Part shown: positions 1 through 13,600 of the stretch, piece by piece
Layout of the letters: every line of letters begins with the position of its first letter
How positions within the stretch are numbered: the first letter of the stretch is position 1
NCBI GenBank assembly: GCA_036852015.1
Contig: JAANDG010000601.1
Coordinates: 23,832-87,831, forward strand
Source of the DNA: Pelodera strongyloides
Lineage: Eukaryota; Nematoda; Chromadorea; Rhabditida; Rhabditidae
DNA: 64,000 bases
Reading direction: 5' to 3'
Translations under genes and position numbers: made by a program
Notes under the pieces: generated by a model
The model's database searches: none
Told to the model about the DNA's origin: nothing
What the model saw: only the letters and a program-made list of their open reading frames with translations

Positions 1-1067
1 AGATACAAGGATAGTTGTATTCATTTTGTGAACGACGAGGAGATGCCCCCTTCGGCGGCTTGAGGTATGTAGCTGCTAACTGAGGACATGGAGCGAATTT
101 CCCCTGACGGCGCCACCATGGCACAATGTTGGCGAGCGGTACGGCGAAATATTTTGTGTGGCGAAAACCTGGCGCTGAAAATAGATGCTCCGCGACGCGT
201 TGGCGCACTAGGCGCGCACAGAAATTTGCGATCTTGCAAAGCTACAGCGATCCACGCTCCCAAGCTATCAACCTATGTCCAAATAAACTGTGTTTCCCTA
301 CGTATGTAAGCATTAATTTCCATTCCGCCCTAATAATGACGAAATTTGGTAGTTTTATAGAGGCTTGCCTTCTTATGTTAGTTCTTTTAGTGATTTATAA
401 TTCGGTCTTTGTTTTTTGGTATAGATATTCCATAAGCCAATTATATATGCCATAAGCCCAGTTACTAATGGGATTTGATGCAGTTATTGACTAATAAATT
501 CATATAACTTTAGCTAATCTTCTTTATAATTGACAACCTCCATGCCCTGACATAACAAGCTTACTTTGTCCAAGACCATTTCAAAATTCAATCCATATTG
601 GTATCCTTTCTGACAAATCTAAGGGAATGTCACTGACACGTGAGCGATATGGTAGCAAGCTAGCAGGGGCGGGGTAAGAAGTACTACGTAGGAAATGGGT
701 GAACCCATTTGGTGACGGTTTACTGTTTTTTTTTCAGTTTTACTGTTTAGGGTAAACTCTGGAGTTTGGCATATAGAGTTTTCTATATCTTATAGATCCT
801 AGATTAGTATTATATTTGTAGGAATCCAAGTACGTCCACCATAGCTCCAAGTGATTCTCAATAAGTGATTTTTTTTCTCAATAAGTGACAGAAAAGAAGC
901 GGAAGTTTTGATCCGCTAATAGATTTGCCACTTCCGGTTCTTAGTAAGACAAGAGGATTACTAATAAGTACTAAAGTAGTACTTGGAAATATAAACATTT
1001 TTTTTAAACCTTTTTTTTCAAACACTTTTTATGTCGCGGTAATTGGCTTTAATATGCGTCTAAGAAA

Positions 1068-1188
1068 ATGATGATGCCGTGTAACAGCGATTTTTGAAAC
1101 GTTTTTTATTCTAATTATATTCATTTGCATACAACATATGGGAATACATCCAGCATACGTTTCAAAAACCGGCCGTTATATCGCTTAT
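1068..1188. repeat. Group B inverted-repeat element, degenerate copy
   Basis: The left part reads GTGTAACAGCGATTTTTGAAACG and the right part AACCGGCCGTTATATCGC, inverted versions of one another, with TTCATTTGCATACAACATATGGGAAT between them. The same layout recurs about fifteen times in the window. The TTAA flanks have decayed. Confidence 0.55.
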
Positions 1189-1400
1189 ACCGAAATAGTG
1201 TCAATTGTCATTTTTTCTATTATGATACATTTTTTTTCAGCTTCGCCACGCAGCTATGCATCGTTCTAGGAACCCGTGCTGTTTCAAAAAGATTTAATTA
1301 ACTGCATTGGATTTTTCTCCGCTTTGTTGTCTTCGACTAGTTCGTATTCGATGCTGTTGGTTTAAACTATAAATTTTCGACTTTATGCTAACATAGGAAA

Positions 1401-1532
1401 CGGGGAGACCATTTGGTGACGGTTCCCGGTTTGTTCGGGGAATAACCATTTGGTGAGCAACCATGCCCTGACCAAGTTTTTTCGAAAACCGTCGTCAACT
1501 GGTTACTACATGGTCGTCAAATGGTCTCCCCG
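1401..1532. repeat. Short element with GGGGAGACCATTTGGTGACG termini
   Basis: The left end CGGGGAGACCATTTGGTGAC is matched in inverted orientation by GTCGTCAAATGGTCTCCCCG at the right end, with a second CATTTGGTGA inside. Related pieces occur at about 687-730 and 31845-31982, all with the ACCATTTGGTGA core. It has no coding capacity and is best called a small non-autonomous foldback element. Confidence 0.6.
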
Positions 1533-2090
1533 CCGACTAGGTGACTATAAGACTTTATAGGTACTGCGGTCCTAAAAACGACCCATAGTTGGCCCATAAT
1601 TTGATTTTAGTTTTCTTGTCAGCTCTATTTTTCCTTTTATTCCGAATTTTTTTTATGAATAATTTAGTTCGATTGCGTTATTTAATTGTTCTTGGCCTAT
1701 GGCTGTTTACTTACTGTAATTTATGCTATTTTTTGTCAGTACTGCTCAGTTAGGTATTTCTAGCATATTTTCTAGCATAATTAACCCCCGTGATTTTTTT
1801 GGTTGCGAAAACCGGTGTTCTTTATACACGTATGCGTAAATTCGTTTTTGTGCTTTGAACTTTCTATTCTAATATTATCTAACATTGAGATAATTAGTGC
1901 CCTTTTTCCCTTTACTAGAGTCCTTTTTCGATATTAGACCTGATTAAAAATGTAATATCGCGCTTCTTTTAGTCTTTTATGCAATTTTTTGGTTGTGAGT
2001 TTATGGCGATCTTTGCACGGAGATGCAATAATGGTTTGATTAGGCTTAGACGCTTAGATTTGAGCATTGCAATCATATGAAATGGATTAG

Positions 2091-2130
2091 GCCTAAGCCT
2101 AAGCCTAAGCCTAAGCCTAAGCCTAAGCCT
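2091..2130. repeat. Interstitial telomere-like (TTAGGC)n array
   Basis: Six to seven copies of CCTAAG, the complement of the nematode telomere unit TTAGGC, lie here far from any telomere. It is the cleanest of several short arrays in the window. Confidence 0.85.
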
Positions 2131-4884
2131 ATTATATGAATACAGAGGTGGGAGGTGGTGAAGCTTTAAGTGGATTTTTAGTTGTAACTCTCTTTCAAGA
2201 GCTTATTTATTTATTTATTTTATGATAACAAATCAGACATTGCTAGTAATATTGTCATCATCTTTTACTGTTCTTTGTCCATAATAAAGATTTCTCACGA
2301 AAGTTGGACTCGGATTTTGTTAGACCTGCCACCTGCGTCACGTGCGGTTTTATTATAAACTAGGTGTGAATAAATATAGAAAGAAAATTTATTTCCGACC
2401 CCCAATCTAGAAGCACCTTTGAAAAGTTTTTTTGTTCGGAATTCCGCATCCCGAAAGTGTCTTTAGGAAACGCGCAATTAGATATGAATTTTTGATTTTT
2501 GAAGCTTTGGTCTTATATATAATCTTTGGTCTTATTAAAATATGTATCCTTTATGTGCCGAAGAGTTTTTGTTTTCTTCCAATCAGCCGTGGGGTTTCAT
2601 AAGTGTTAGAGTGCGGAGAGTGACTTGTCGGAGTTGCATGATAATTAGTGTGAATTATTTTTTGTTATATTTTGGCAATTTCTCAATTACCCTAGGGGTT
2701 GTATCCACATGTATTCATTAAATATTCACTTCAGTTAATTGACATGGCTGTAAATAAAGGGTAGATTCTTGGTCTCTTAGGGCGTGTCTGAACGCGGAAC
2801 TTGGAAACTGCTAGTTAGATTCCACCGTATCGCAACAATATTTGGAGCAAGTTGAATGGCGCAAATTTAGATTGACGTTCGGAATCTTGGAGAAAGGAGT
2901 TTAATTTAATATATCGATAAATAATGGTACGATAAGTTCTTAGTGAGTTAATGAGACCTTATATTAATCGAAAGCTGCTTGCATTACGAAGTTCTAGCAT
3001 TCTAGCGTAACGTGAACCTCACAAACAAACTAACAGCCAAACAACTTCCTTAAATAGACCTGAGCTGACAAAATCTCAGCTGGCGGTTTTTCTGTCACAA
3101 CTTTGGTCGATGTGAATCAGTTACCATGGGAACTAGATAGATATGAGTGGTTTGGATTTAGGTTAATCAAATATGTGCATCAGCATACCGGCAAGTGGTA
3201 TTATTAGCCCACTGTTATCGTTGTTTATTGATTAGAATGTTCTAATGCATACTGTTGCTTCTCGCGTTATGCTCTGTAAAACTCTTATAAGGGAACATGC
3301 ATACAATACTGTATTTCATCCGCTCTGGCCAAATAACGTTATCATAAAACAATAAAGTAATAGAGTGGAGTAGATGGGCATTCTGATGATTTGGCTTCTG
3401 GAAAATTCGATGAACGTCTAGATGAACTTATGCGTAAACTTCTTGCTTACGTATACCCTACTTACGTATAACCTCCCCGGATTTACGACGAACTGGTATG
3501 TTTGTAGACTACCCATTGCTTCACGTTTGACCTGTGTTTCTACGTGTTTCCTTGTTTTATCCTGTGGGCCATTGCGAAAATTGTCGCTGTTTCCGATCAT
3601 GACAATAGTGAGCTCAAAAGTGGGTAAGGAGTTCACCTTTCATTTACACCCCAATGTATGCGGACCTGAGCACTATTTAGTGCGCTAGAGCGCCGCCGCC
3701 GCTAACTTATTTTAGCATCGCTCACAGGAAAAGTTTACTTGGTCATTCTGGGTAGTACACATTTTTCCTTGGTTTGACGACAATCAGTATCCTTTGAATC
3801 AGCGATTTGGACGTTGGGCAAATTGACTAACATTCAATGTACATTTTATTCTTTCTCTGTTAATATTTCACCCAAACCCCTGAATTATTAATAGTTTCTA
3901 TAGTGCTTATGGACTATTTATTTAAAGTAGGCAGTCTTTAACATCGTCACATACAAATTAATCCACGTGTGAAGAAATCCATTCAAAAATTTGTAAAGAA
4001 TATAAACTTCTAATTTTGGACGATAATTTGAGCAGTAAACGGGGAAGGATATTGAATAACATCTAAAGAAAGAATAGCGTTTTGTTAACATTTAAAACGT
4101 TGATTAGTGCTTATCAGCTTATCATCGAAAAAAAAACGAAGCTCAAACATCTAGGTGTTCTCTGTATATCGGGAGTATAGATATAATATATTCATCAATC
4201 TAATGGAAACTGTGCTCCAGGATGGCACATTGATATACAAATTTGCAGACTAACGCAAGCAGAAGCTTGGTAGTCAATGATAAAACTTCATTTCTTTGAA
4301 ACACAGTGCCTTGTATGGCCACATTGGCATAAAAAGGTGGGTGCCACCATGTAGAAGCATGGCCACCCACCCTGTCCCACACATTAGTAAGATCCACAAG
4401 TTCGCCCGGGGAGCAGGGAATTCTGTTCGCACCTATGTGGCTCGATCCTGGCGCAGAAGCCGCTCACGAATCGTCTCTTGTTAATTGCCTTTTCGGTCAA
4501 ATGGGTGACACACGGGCGAAGAGTTTCCTCTAAGACTAAGCACACAATGAATAAGTTGTCTCCTCAACTGTCCTGTTTTATACTTTTTATCAGAATTCTG
4601 TATGAAAGCCTCCGTTTTCTGAGAATCGACCAGTTTTTCGTTTTTTTTTGTTTGATGAGTGCCAATCTTTGTCAGTATTAAATTTGATAAGGAAGAATGA
4701 CTTTTCTCAGAAATGGATCTATGGCTTTTTTTAAGTTTCTGATGAAACATTCATGGTAACATGGTCGACATAGTTTAAGTTTACCGTTTACGTAAACATC
4801 CCATGGAAAGGGTGGGGTTACGTAAACTCAAATTCAGGGCTAAAGTACCGCTGTAAAGTACCGCTAGGGCAACTGGTGTAAATA

Positions 4885-5045
4885 AATAAATAACCAAATA
4901 AATATTTTTCGCCACAAGAGCCCTTTATTCAAGGGTGGGTCAATATAGGGGTTTCAAAGCTTATGACTGCCCTCAGTATTAGGCGACGAGTTCCAGATGA
5001 CAAATTGCTCGACGTCTTCGGCTCGACGTCTTCGGCATGCACCAC
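4885..5045. repeat. Dispersed repeat shared with 38755-38905
   Basis: The segment around CCTTTATTCAAGGGTGGGTC, followed by a GTTTCAAAGC stretch and GACGAGTTCCAGATGACAA, recurs with substitutions at about 38755-38905 in the same orientation. A shorter relative of the left half lies at about 17485-17540. No coding function is visible. Confidence 0.6.
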
Positions 5046-5739
5046 GATACAACATCTTCCAAGAGTGTTTCTTATATTGTTGATATGTATAACGATCATT
5101 TGTACTGTAAAACGTTGATTTTGGCAAGCGTATTCTTTATAACTCCATCCCCACGCATTATATTCAAATTTTCTGTGCCCGTCTTACAATTAGCGGGAAG
5201 TCCATTGTACATCTAAAAACGAACCGTAGTTGTGCAGTACACGTTTCACGAACCACGTACAATGCCGCTTTAAGACTGTGCAAACATAAAATCAGTCCTA
5301 TTACTTTGCATTCAGTAGTCACATCCTTTGATTGACAAAGCGCCACAGAACTATGATACAGTGAGCCGAGTCAGAGTCGGCAAATTACTGATAATAAGAA
5401 TGGTTTGCTCCCTTGTGATAAGGTATGATTAGAAGAGCCCTTTTACTGAGCAATACGACCTACTGTCTCAACTTTCTACCTATGATTCATACATTTTTAT
5501 ATATAATTATAACTATTGAAACTTGCTGATTCATTTCGTTCTATGATTAACATATAGCAGTGATAACTTGATCCTTTGTCTGCGGTATTTTTGATAGCGC
5601 TCTGAGTGTGTAAATACTCAAATTAGTATTTTGTTTATTAGTTATGAGTTTACTTAGTGATAAGTGGTGTGTGTATTAGTAGATGTAAATACAAGACATC
5701 AGTATGAATGCAGACAAAGAATATATTGTAATGAATATT

Positions 5740-5782
5740 ATAATAGTAATAATAATAATAGAAGAATAATAATAGTAATACA

Positions 5783-5812
<30 letters not shown>
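5740..5812. repeat. TTA/TAA trinucleotide microsatellite
   Basis: Imperfect TAA repeats run into a purer TTA tract (ATTATTATTATTATTATT). It abuts the group B element that starts at about 5849. Confidence 0.85.
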
Positions 5813-5813
<1 letters not shown>

Positions 5814-5848
5814 AGGCATTTATGCCGCTGAATACTGCGGTACTGTAA

Positions 5849-6022
5849 TAAGGCGGCATAACAGCCGGTTTTTGAAACGCGAGTTGGACGCTGTAGTCTA
5901 TGCTGTATGCCAATGTTGGCGCGACGGTGCGCCATTCCTAATTTGCATTTATTTGCATACAACATATGGTAATGCAGTTGCCCAGCATTCGTTACAAAAA
6001 TCGGCTGTTATACTTTGCTTTC
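5849..6022. repeat. Group B inverted-repeat element
   Basis: The left terminus reads GGCGGCATAACAGCCGGTTT and the right terminus AAAATCGGCTGTTATACTTT, which are inverted relatives. The middle carries CATTTATTTGCATACAACAT, as in the 1068-1188 copy. Confidence 0.65.
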
Positions 6023-6364
6023 CAAATTATAGAATTTACTAATTTACACAATACAAAAAAAAAAATCATTCAATAAGTTGATTGTTTCACGAAGAAAAGT
6101 TATTTGATGACAATTTTCCCGTAATCTTTAAGTAATCTCTCTCTTTTCGGGGGAAATTTCTCAATTTTTGGCTGATTCAGCTACGCTGTTTTATCAGTTT
6201 GATAGGGATTGACGTGTTGACATCACTGGGGTGATTGGTATCCAGAACATTTTCCCCAGGGAATTTCTTCGGTATTTAAGGAAATGGAATACATTTCGTG
6301 ATGGATAGCTCAACTTTTTGTTGGGTGCTTATGCATAATTATAATCTAAATTTCACACAAATTT

Positions 6365-6705
6365 TCACATTGCGTGGGTGGGCTTCGACGTGCGTGGGTG
6401 TCATCTTAGTTGGGCATCAGCGTGGGTGGTCATCGGTGTGGCGTGTGTGGCCGTTTGCCTGAGCCGTCTTCAACACGGGTGGTCCTCATCGCGAGTGGTC
6501 ATATGCGTGGGTGGTCTTCAGCGTGGGTGGTCTCCGCCATGGGCGGTCATCGGTGTGGTATGAGCCGTCTTCAACGGCAGCCTTCAGTGTGAGTGATCGT
6601 GTGCTTGAGCCGCCTTCAGCGTGGGTGTGCATCAGCGTGGGTGGTCCTAAGGGCGTGAGTGTGCATCAGTATCAGCATGGGTGGTCCTCAGGGTGAGTGG
6701 AAATT
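6365..6705. repeat. GC-rich minisatellite of GTGGGTGGTC units
   Basis: Degenerate units close to CAGCGTGGGTGGTCATCGGT repeat irregularly with variants ending GTCTTCA or GTCCTCA. Overlapping open frames across it are products of the repeat, not genes. It lies just upstream of the jun-1 promoter region. Confidence 0.75.
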
Positions 6706-6906
6706 AGTTAGTTTGAGCCATACAACAATCACAAAATTGAAAATGTCAAGCTGGAACACCTCCGAGAGGACCAGCTACCTATGAGGCGTGGCACAATACC
6801 TTAGTTGCTAAACAGCGCGCATTTTCCATTATACTGTAAATTCTAAAGCACGCTTCATCGACGACCAGATGGCAGTGAAGCCGCTTGATTATATTCATTC
6901 AATTGA

Positions 6907-7304
6907 TGACGTCAACAACGACAAATCGTGTGGGCGTGGCTTTGGAAAAGTGTTGTGTGTGTCGCGGCAATGCATGCGACATCAACCACCCGGAGACTGT
7001 GGGAATCTAGAGGTGCTGCTGGGAGAGTTTACACAGAGGGATCGTGTCAGATGGTGAGAGCACAGACCTTGCTCTAGATACGAAGGGAAGTTGAGAGAGA
7101 AAAACGACGAGATTTCGACGAAAGAGTGATCCATGACAGAGACGCATAGAGCTAGAGAGTCAGAGAGTCCAGGGGGTCGACCCTCTATGAATCAGACCCC
7201 GCACACTCAGAGGCAGCCGTGTGGCCGAGGCTCCCGCTGAATCAGCCGATTCGCTCTCTCTCCATCTCTGCCCTCTCCGTTCTCTCACTCTGTCCTCTGA
7301 CTCA
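6907..7304 (+). promoter_or_regulatory. Candidate distal jun-1 promoter with CRE and AP-1 consensus sites
   Basis: A perfect palindromic CRE, TGACGTCA, lies at 6907-6914 and a perfect AP-1/TRE consensus, TGACTCA, at 7298-7304, about 720 and 330 bases before the jun-1 start codon. A GTGGGCGTGG box lies between them near 6930. Jun/Fos dimers bind TGACTCA and Jun/ATF dimers bind TGACGTCA, so feedback by the product on its own gene is plausible. Binding and transcription start are not shown by sequence alone. Confidence 0.5.
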
Positions 7305-7629
7305 TACGCTCATTCATTGCTCTTTCCCGTCCACTTCTCTGGATCCTCCACTGCCAGTGATAGTGATACTGCCTCGTTTGCTTCTATCCCTGTCGTCTCG
7401 TTTGTTTATCGCTGGGCGCCGCGTTCCCTCATCCATCTAATTTTGACGTGTAGTCGGTTTTGTTTCAGATTCCGTTTTCTGAAGTTTTCTTCGGTAAAGA
7501 CAAGCTCCTAGACAATTCCTAAAGATCAGACTACAAAGACCTTTTGCGTCAGACTACAGACTACAAGCTACAGTGAATTTTATTTATTCTTTAAGGATCT
7601 ACATACTTTACTTGTAAAAGGAAACTACA

Positions 7630-10600
7630 ATGGGAGACGGTCGTCCGACGGATTCCTTTAAAGCGTTAAAGGGTCAGATGAAGCTGGACCTGAATGCACC
7701 TCCAGCACAGCCGAAGGTTGGTCAACCTCTCTCTCTCTATCCCTCTCTCTCTCTCTCCCTCTCCCTATCTCTCTCTCTCTCTCTCTTTTTCTTTTCCTTT
7801 TTCATTTTTTTCATATTGATTAACTTTTTTTTTACAGTATTTTGTCAGTTTTTTTTTGTGTCATACTGGTTTACGACCCATCTTTTATAATTAGGATAGA
7901 TGAATGTGTTACGAAAAAAAATAGTATAAATAGATATAAAAAAAGTTATACTTCTTATTTGCAGAAGAGGACCTTGAGCCACTCATATTACTGTGCAAAT
8001 ACAAAAAAAAACATTGTAACTCTCATATTAGTTTCATAATCACTGGTAAATATTTTTGTTTATCACATACACACTGAGTGAGTCCTGCTGCGTTGATAAG
8101 TCAGCCAACATGTACAGTTAGTAAGAGATAATGACAAAAAATAATAATAATAGTAAATAAATACTCTGATGAAAGAATTACTTTTAACGGTTGGGGGATT
8201 TGTTTCATAAATGTCGTGTGTGACTTTATGTTGGATTAAATAAAATAAAATAAAAATCATTACATAACGACATTTTCCATGGGACTGATCAGTTAGGCCT
8301 GATCGACTACGCCTAAGCCTAAGCCTTTTCCAACCAAAACAACTCAATAGTGTTATTTTTTGCGCCTGTGCCTAACAAGCCTAACCCAAGATCAAGAACA
8401 CGGACAAAACCTTTTGCCTATGGTTTTATGTATTTGCTTTTTTAAACATTATTGTTATATTCTGGAATTTATTCCCACGGTTGATTTTGACGCGCCGAGG
8501 CCGAAAATACACAGTAACGGCGAAAACGCGAAAACGGGAACAATTTGAATATAGCATTTGAATATCGACATTCTCAGAAATAATAATTTTTAAAAGTTAA
8601 AAGTTTTATTAGACTCGTTATAAATTTATAATAACACATAATTTTGCAATGTAAGAATTCGTAGTATAAACTGACTATGGCAGTTCTGATGCTAGGCATC
8701 GGCGGACAATTTTTAAACAAAATTGAACAAGGCAATTTGTTAGATCAAGTTTCATGTCTATCTAATTATGCTCTTTTGCGCTTCAAGTCAATGCTCCTTT
8801 GCTAATTTAGTATAGTGTGGGGGCTTCACAGAGGTTTTCAGTAGACGGACGAGTTTCAGTTAACGTTAACCTCAGGTCCTCAGGCATCATAGTTTATGGG
8901 AATTTTTATTATTTGTAATCTTCAAGAACTCCCATTCTCCTGTACTCAAATCTCAGTGGCCTGCAAAATAATATTGTTTCTGAATAATTTGTTTACTGTT
9001 TGCTTGAAAAAAAAAGAGATTTAAAAATGGCTTGTCGATCGCGAGTCAAAATAGATCAGTTATTTCCCACGGTGTCTTTCTATCCCTTTGACATGGAAAT
9101 AATGATATCCTGATCCAAAATAAGTGCAAGAAGCGGTGTTATCTTTAATAGCATTTTACTTGCGTATTTTCTCACGCCTCCTCTTGCTTAAAATCAGAAA
9201 TCACATTTATACCTCAAGTAAATTTGAGTTTTCATTTCAAATTTCTGTGTCTGTAGCCGCGCTTTGTAGGGAACATTTTTTTTAAATATAACTCTACCAA
9301 TTGAACAGAATTTCTGATTTCTCAGAGTTAGGCAAGTAGAATAAGTTGGCATCACCTTTAATTTTCAATAGTCATTGATGTTGACCGATTTTCAATAAGA
9401 TCTATGAATTATGAACATCTCCTTATCTTTTCCTCTCTGCATGTATCTTGTTCTCTCTCTCTCTCTCTCTCTTTCTTTCTCCCCTCTCTTTTCTAATATG
9501 TATGTATGTATGCCACATACATATATATTTATTTGTATGCGTTGGCATTTTTATGAATTCAAATAGTGAGTAATGCACTTGGTCGGCTCTCCGATATACA
9601 TAAACGTTTGGTGACAAAACATGTTCAACAAACAACGTTATCGATTGATAATTTGAATTTTTGAAAAAGTTCCAGTGTACGGTAGATTAACGACGTCTTC
9701 CTAAGCCTAAGCCTAAGCCAAAGCCAAAGCCTAAGCCTAAGCCAAAGCCAAAGCCTAAACCTAAGCCGAAGCCTAATGAGCCTAGTCTAGGGTCTTGCGA
9801 CTCGCAAGTACGCGTAGACAGTGTCTAACCAATCGAAGTCCGAATCCTTACATTAATCCAAGAAAAACTATTCCAAAAATACATAACTCCAAAATAAACG
9901 TACTTTTTACAAAATGTATAAACAAAAAGTATTTATTTAGAAAATTTTATAAACTATCTACGTAGGGAAGAAGAATTTGAAAATCTAAACAAGGAATTGC
10001 TGTGCTATTTTGGGCTTTTTTCAAATATAAACGAATAAATAAATGACATGAGAGATAAACTGTTTCACTGGTGTATGAGGGGGTCGTTATTTTATGTTAT
10101 ACTGTATTATTTTGGTGCGTAACCTACATCATCGAAACATAAAAACATACATACAAACAAACAAACAAACAAAACAGTAAACAAACAAACGTACAAACAA
10201 TTAAACAAACAAACTATATATTTTCAGGTCGACAAAATGCTGAGTCAAATACTAAAGAGTCCGCAATTCGAGATGATCAGCAGGGAGCTAGCACAATGTG
10301 AGTCTTTATTCGTTTTTGTATCTTTTTTATTATTTATCTTTGTATTGTACTGAATAATGGAGTATATTTTATACATATATTTATGGGATTTCCAAGTATG
10401 GCGAAAATTTACAGTATTTTGGAACTACACGAGAATATATATATTTTTTAATTTTTCATAATATATATGCAAGTTTCGTGCAGAAATACGGTAGTATTTA
10501 CAGAATGACACCGAATTTTTGGATACTTGGAAAACCCATTACTAGCAGTATGTATTAATTTGAGCTTTCTGCTTTTCTTGTATTTTTACTCTTTCGACCT

Positions 10601-13600
10601 GTGCTTGCTCATCTCACGTATTATAGCTGGTCAGAGAAGTACGTTTCATCAAGGAAACAAATACATGTTAGAAAGTTGTTTACTTTAGTACTTACGGGAA
10701 TTGTGAACATTTAGATAACAGTGATATTCTGGTGATATGCTATATTTTCGAACTTCTCATAAATACTCTTAAAGGGTCAGGCCCATTTCAAATGACCCCT
10801 ATTTTTGATGATTCCATCTGATTCTTCTGTCATATATAGTAGGATACGATATTTTTCTAATCTTCAAGCTCAAAATTCACGCAGTATTCGGCAATTTACC
10901 ATTGCCAGTCATACCCAACTATTTATCGCAGTTGTCACGCCCCCTCGCGCTAATTGGGCAATATGCTCTATTGGGCGTGGCAATTGCTATATTGGCCAAT
11001 CAGCGCGAAGGGGCGTACAAACTGCGATAAGTAGTTGGGTATGACTGCCCACGGTACATTGTCGAATAGTGTGTGAATTTTGAGCTTGAAAATTAGAAAA
11101 ATATTGCATCCTACAACATATGACATGAAGAATCAGATGGAATCATCAAAAATAGGGGTCATTTGAAATGGGCCTGACCCTTTAAAGGGATAGGTTCATC
11201 TCAAATCACCTCTCTTTTTATTGTTTTTATTGATAATAGCGCAAATATCATGCACAATGAAAATTAAATCAATCACCGAACAATACGCCTCCCAGAAGAA
11301 GCTTCCTTTATTGGAAGCTAGTTGATCGGAAGCCAAAATCTAAACTCAAAAACTAATACCGTACACAGATCGCGCGGGCTAATGGCAATTAGCCAAGAGC
11401 CAATTAAATGATTCACCGTGGAAAATAATGACCTGCCGAGTGTAGTTTGTAACTTGGCTAATTGCCATTAGCCCGCGCGATCTGTGCACGGTATTAGTTT
11501 TTGAGTTTAGATTTTGGCTTCCGATCGACTAGCTTCCAATAAAGGAAGCTTCTTCTGCGAGCTGTATTGTTCTGTGATTGATTTAATTTTCATTGTGAAT
11601 GATATTTGTGCTATTATCAATAAAAACAATAAAAAGAGGGGTGATTTGAGATGAAACTATCCCTTTAAAGGATCGCAGTCACTCCAAAATCATCATTTTG
11701 CTTCGAGTTTACTTGAATTTAGTAAAGAATAAAGAAAAATACTTTACCAAAACCGAATAATTTGAATTCCAACTCAGGGGGTGAACAAGTAGAAAAGTAG
11801 TTCTACTTAACTACCGCGGGATTATGAAACGTGTAGTGGATATGCCTGCAGACCCTTGCAGTATATGTAAAGATATAATATTCAGATATTTGCCAAAATA
11901 ATTTGCATACTCTCGATCGGGAAGCAGCTGTATGAACACGTTTCGTGATCCTGCGGTAGCTAAGTTGAACTACTTTTCTACTTGTTCACTCCCTGAGTTG
12001 GAATTCAAATTATTCGGTTTTGCTGAAGTATTTGTCTCTATTCTTTACTACATACAAGTAAACTCGAAGAAAAACGACGATTTTGTAGTGACTGCGGACT
12101 AATATCGCAGTAACGAGCCAAGCATTGCCATACAAGGGGAGCATACTTTGGCCAATCTTGGATCTTTTAGTATATTCCTAGAATTTAGGATTCTATCCCA
12201 TCAGAATTTCGGTAAACCCTATTCAATATAAAATATCGCAAACCGTACATAAATTTTTCCACTGAATAACGTAACACATCTATTGTAAAATCATTTTTTT
12301 TGCAATGTAATCTAATCCAGAGAACCATGTTAAAAACTCCATACGACATGTTTTATTCATTTAATATATGTGTGTATGTGCATGGGCAGAAAACAGAAAA
12401 AATACCCTCGATATTGGAAATACTCTCATCTCTGTCGTCTCTCTCTCTCTCTCTCTCCCTCTCTCTCTCCAACAGTCTCTCCCTCATTTTATTATTATTA
12501 TTGTTTGATATGTATATGATGCAAGTGAGCTATACATATCTGCTAACAAATTTAAGAATGGATCTAAACGTAAAAAATATGATCGTACACCAAAGCCTAA
12601 GCCTCATCATGGTGTGATTCTTATATATTCTTGCGTACTAGTGACTTGCAAATTTTATGCGAAGTAGTATGGGAATTTATGTCATTGTTTATCTCAAAAA
12701 AACTGTTTCCTTAAATATAAATTTAAAAGATAAAGATGACAATGACCCACGTAAGTCATCCTATATCAGCCGCTGAAGGGGATTGAACCCGTGTCAGCAA
12801 TCATCAAAGTCAAGGCACTTTACCAATACACTACATGATAGTTGCCGGAAGCTTGCTTATCCGAGTGAAATTTAGTTTACATTTACATAATTGTGGTTGT
12901 TGCGCACGTAGTTTTATCATCGCACTTATAGATGCTAGTAGAGTGTGTGTGCAACTGGAAAATCAGAAAAAATGTATAAAAACCAAATCATCATGTGTTT
13001 TCATCCATACCTATCTATAGCAGCTCTTTGCTGTGCTGTTTGCGCCTCAATGACTTGTACTTCAATAGCAAATCACTTATACGGTATAATTTTTCATTTA
13101 TCATTAAAGCAAAACGCCGGCAGGTTTTTGAAACACATCGAAGGGACCAGCATCCTTATGCAGCTTATGCAAATGATCATAAATTAGAATAAAAAATCGA
13201 GCTAAATCCGAGCAAATTAGCATAAATACGTAAGAATTCAGTTTAAACCGGCTGGCATCTCGCTTTGAATGAACAGCATCCAGACATAGAACGTGTGCCT
13301 CTTTCCTAGGGTATTTCAATACAATGTTCGGAGCTTTTGACTTGTTCCTCAGAGGAGAGTAGACAGCAAAGTTTCAGAAATAGTCAAGCTCATACATACA
13401 CTGAGCAGCCGAGCTCATGCTCTGGTGGAAAAGCCAGTTGGAGACCAGGTTCAGCTCATGCTCAATTTTGGTCTTTCTTCTGGTCTTTCCACGGAAAGAC
13501 CGGGTCTGCCACGCACACGTCACAGAAACCTAGCTTGAGTCTCAGTTCTGATCAGCCTAGCGCGCCTAGCCTAGTTCGCTCGGCAAAATAAATCACTCTC

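Larger units (their letters stand above)
1..6830. other. Repeat-rich intergenic region, no gene recognised
   Basis: No open frame here has a convincing chain of splice sites, and the open frames at 88-455 and 3422-3688 look like chance. The stretch holds a GC-rich patch at about 88-260 of unknown nature, a 130-bp inverted-repeat element at 1401-1532, a group B element at about 1068-1188, a telomere-like array at 2091-2130, a dispersed repeat at about 4885-5045, a TTA microsatellite at 5740-5812, a group B element at 5849-6022 and a GGTGGTC-rich minisatellite from 6365. A gene with small exons could have been missed. Confidence 0.5.
7717..10227 (+). other. jun-1 intron 1
   Basis: A 2.5-kb intron with a GT donor right after the first exon and a TATATTTTCAG acceptor. 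It contains CT microsatellites (about 7727-7790 and 9450-9475), short telomere-like arrays (8311-8326, 9701-9775), and an ACAAACAAAC-rich stretch near 10150. No exon was recognised. Confidence 0.7.

Noticed and set aside
6378..6696. Overlapping Trp/Val/Gly-rich frames
   Set aside because: All three frames are open because of the GTGGGTGGTC minisatellite.
10769..12102. CRISPR-like or viral inverted repeats
   Set aside because: The repeats are paired arms of foldback elements in a eukaryotic intron, with no spacer array or coding part.
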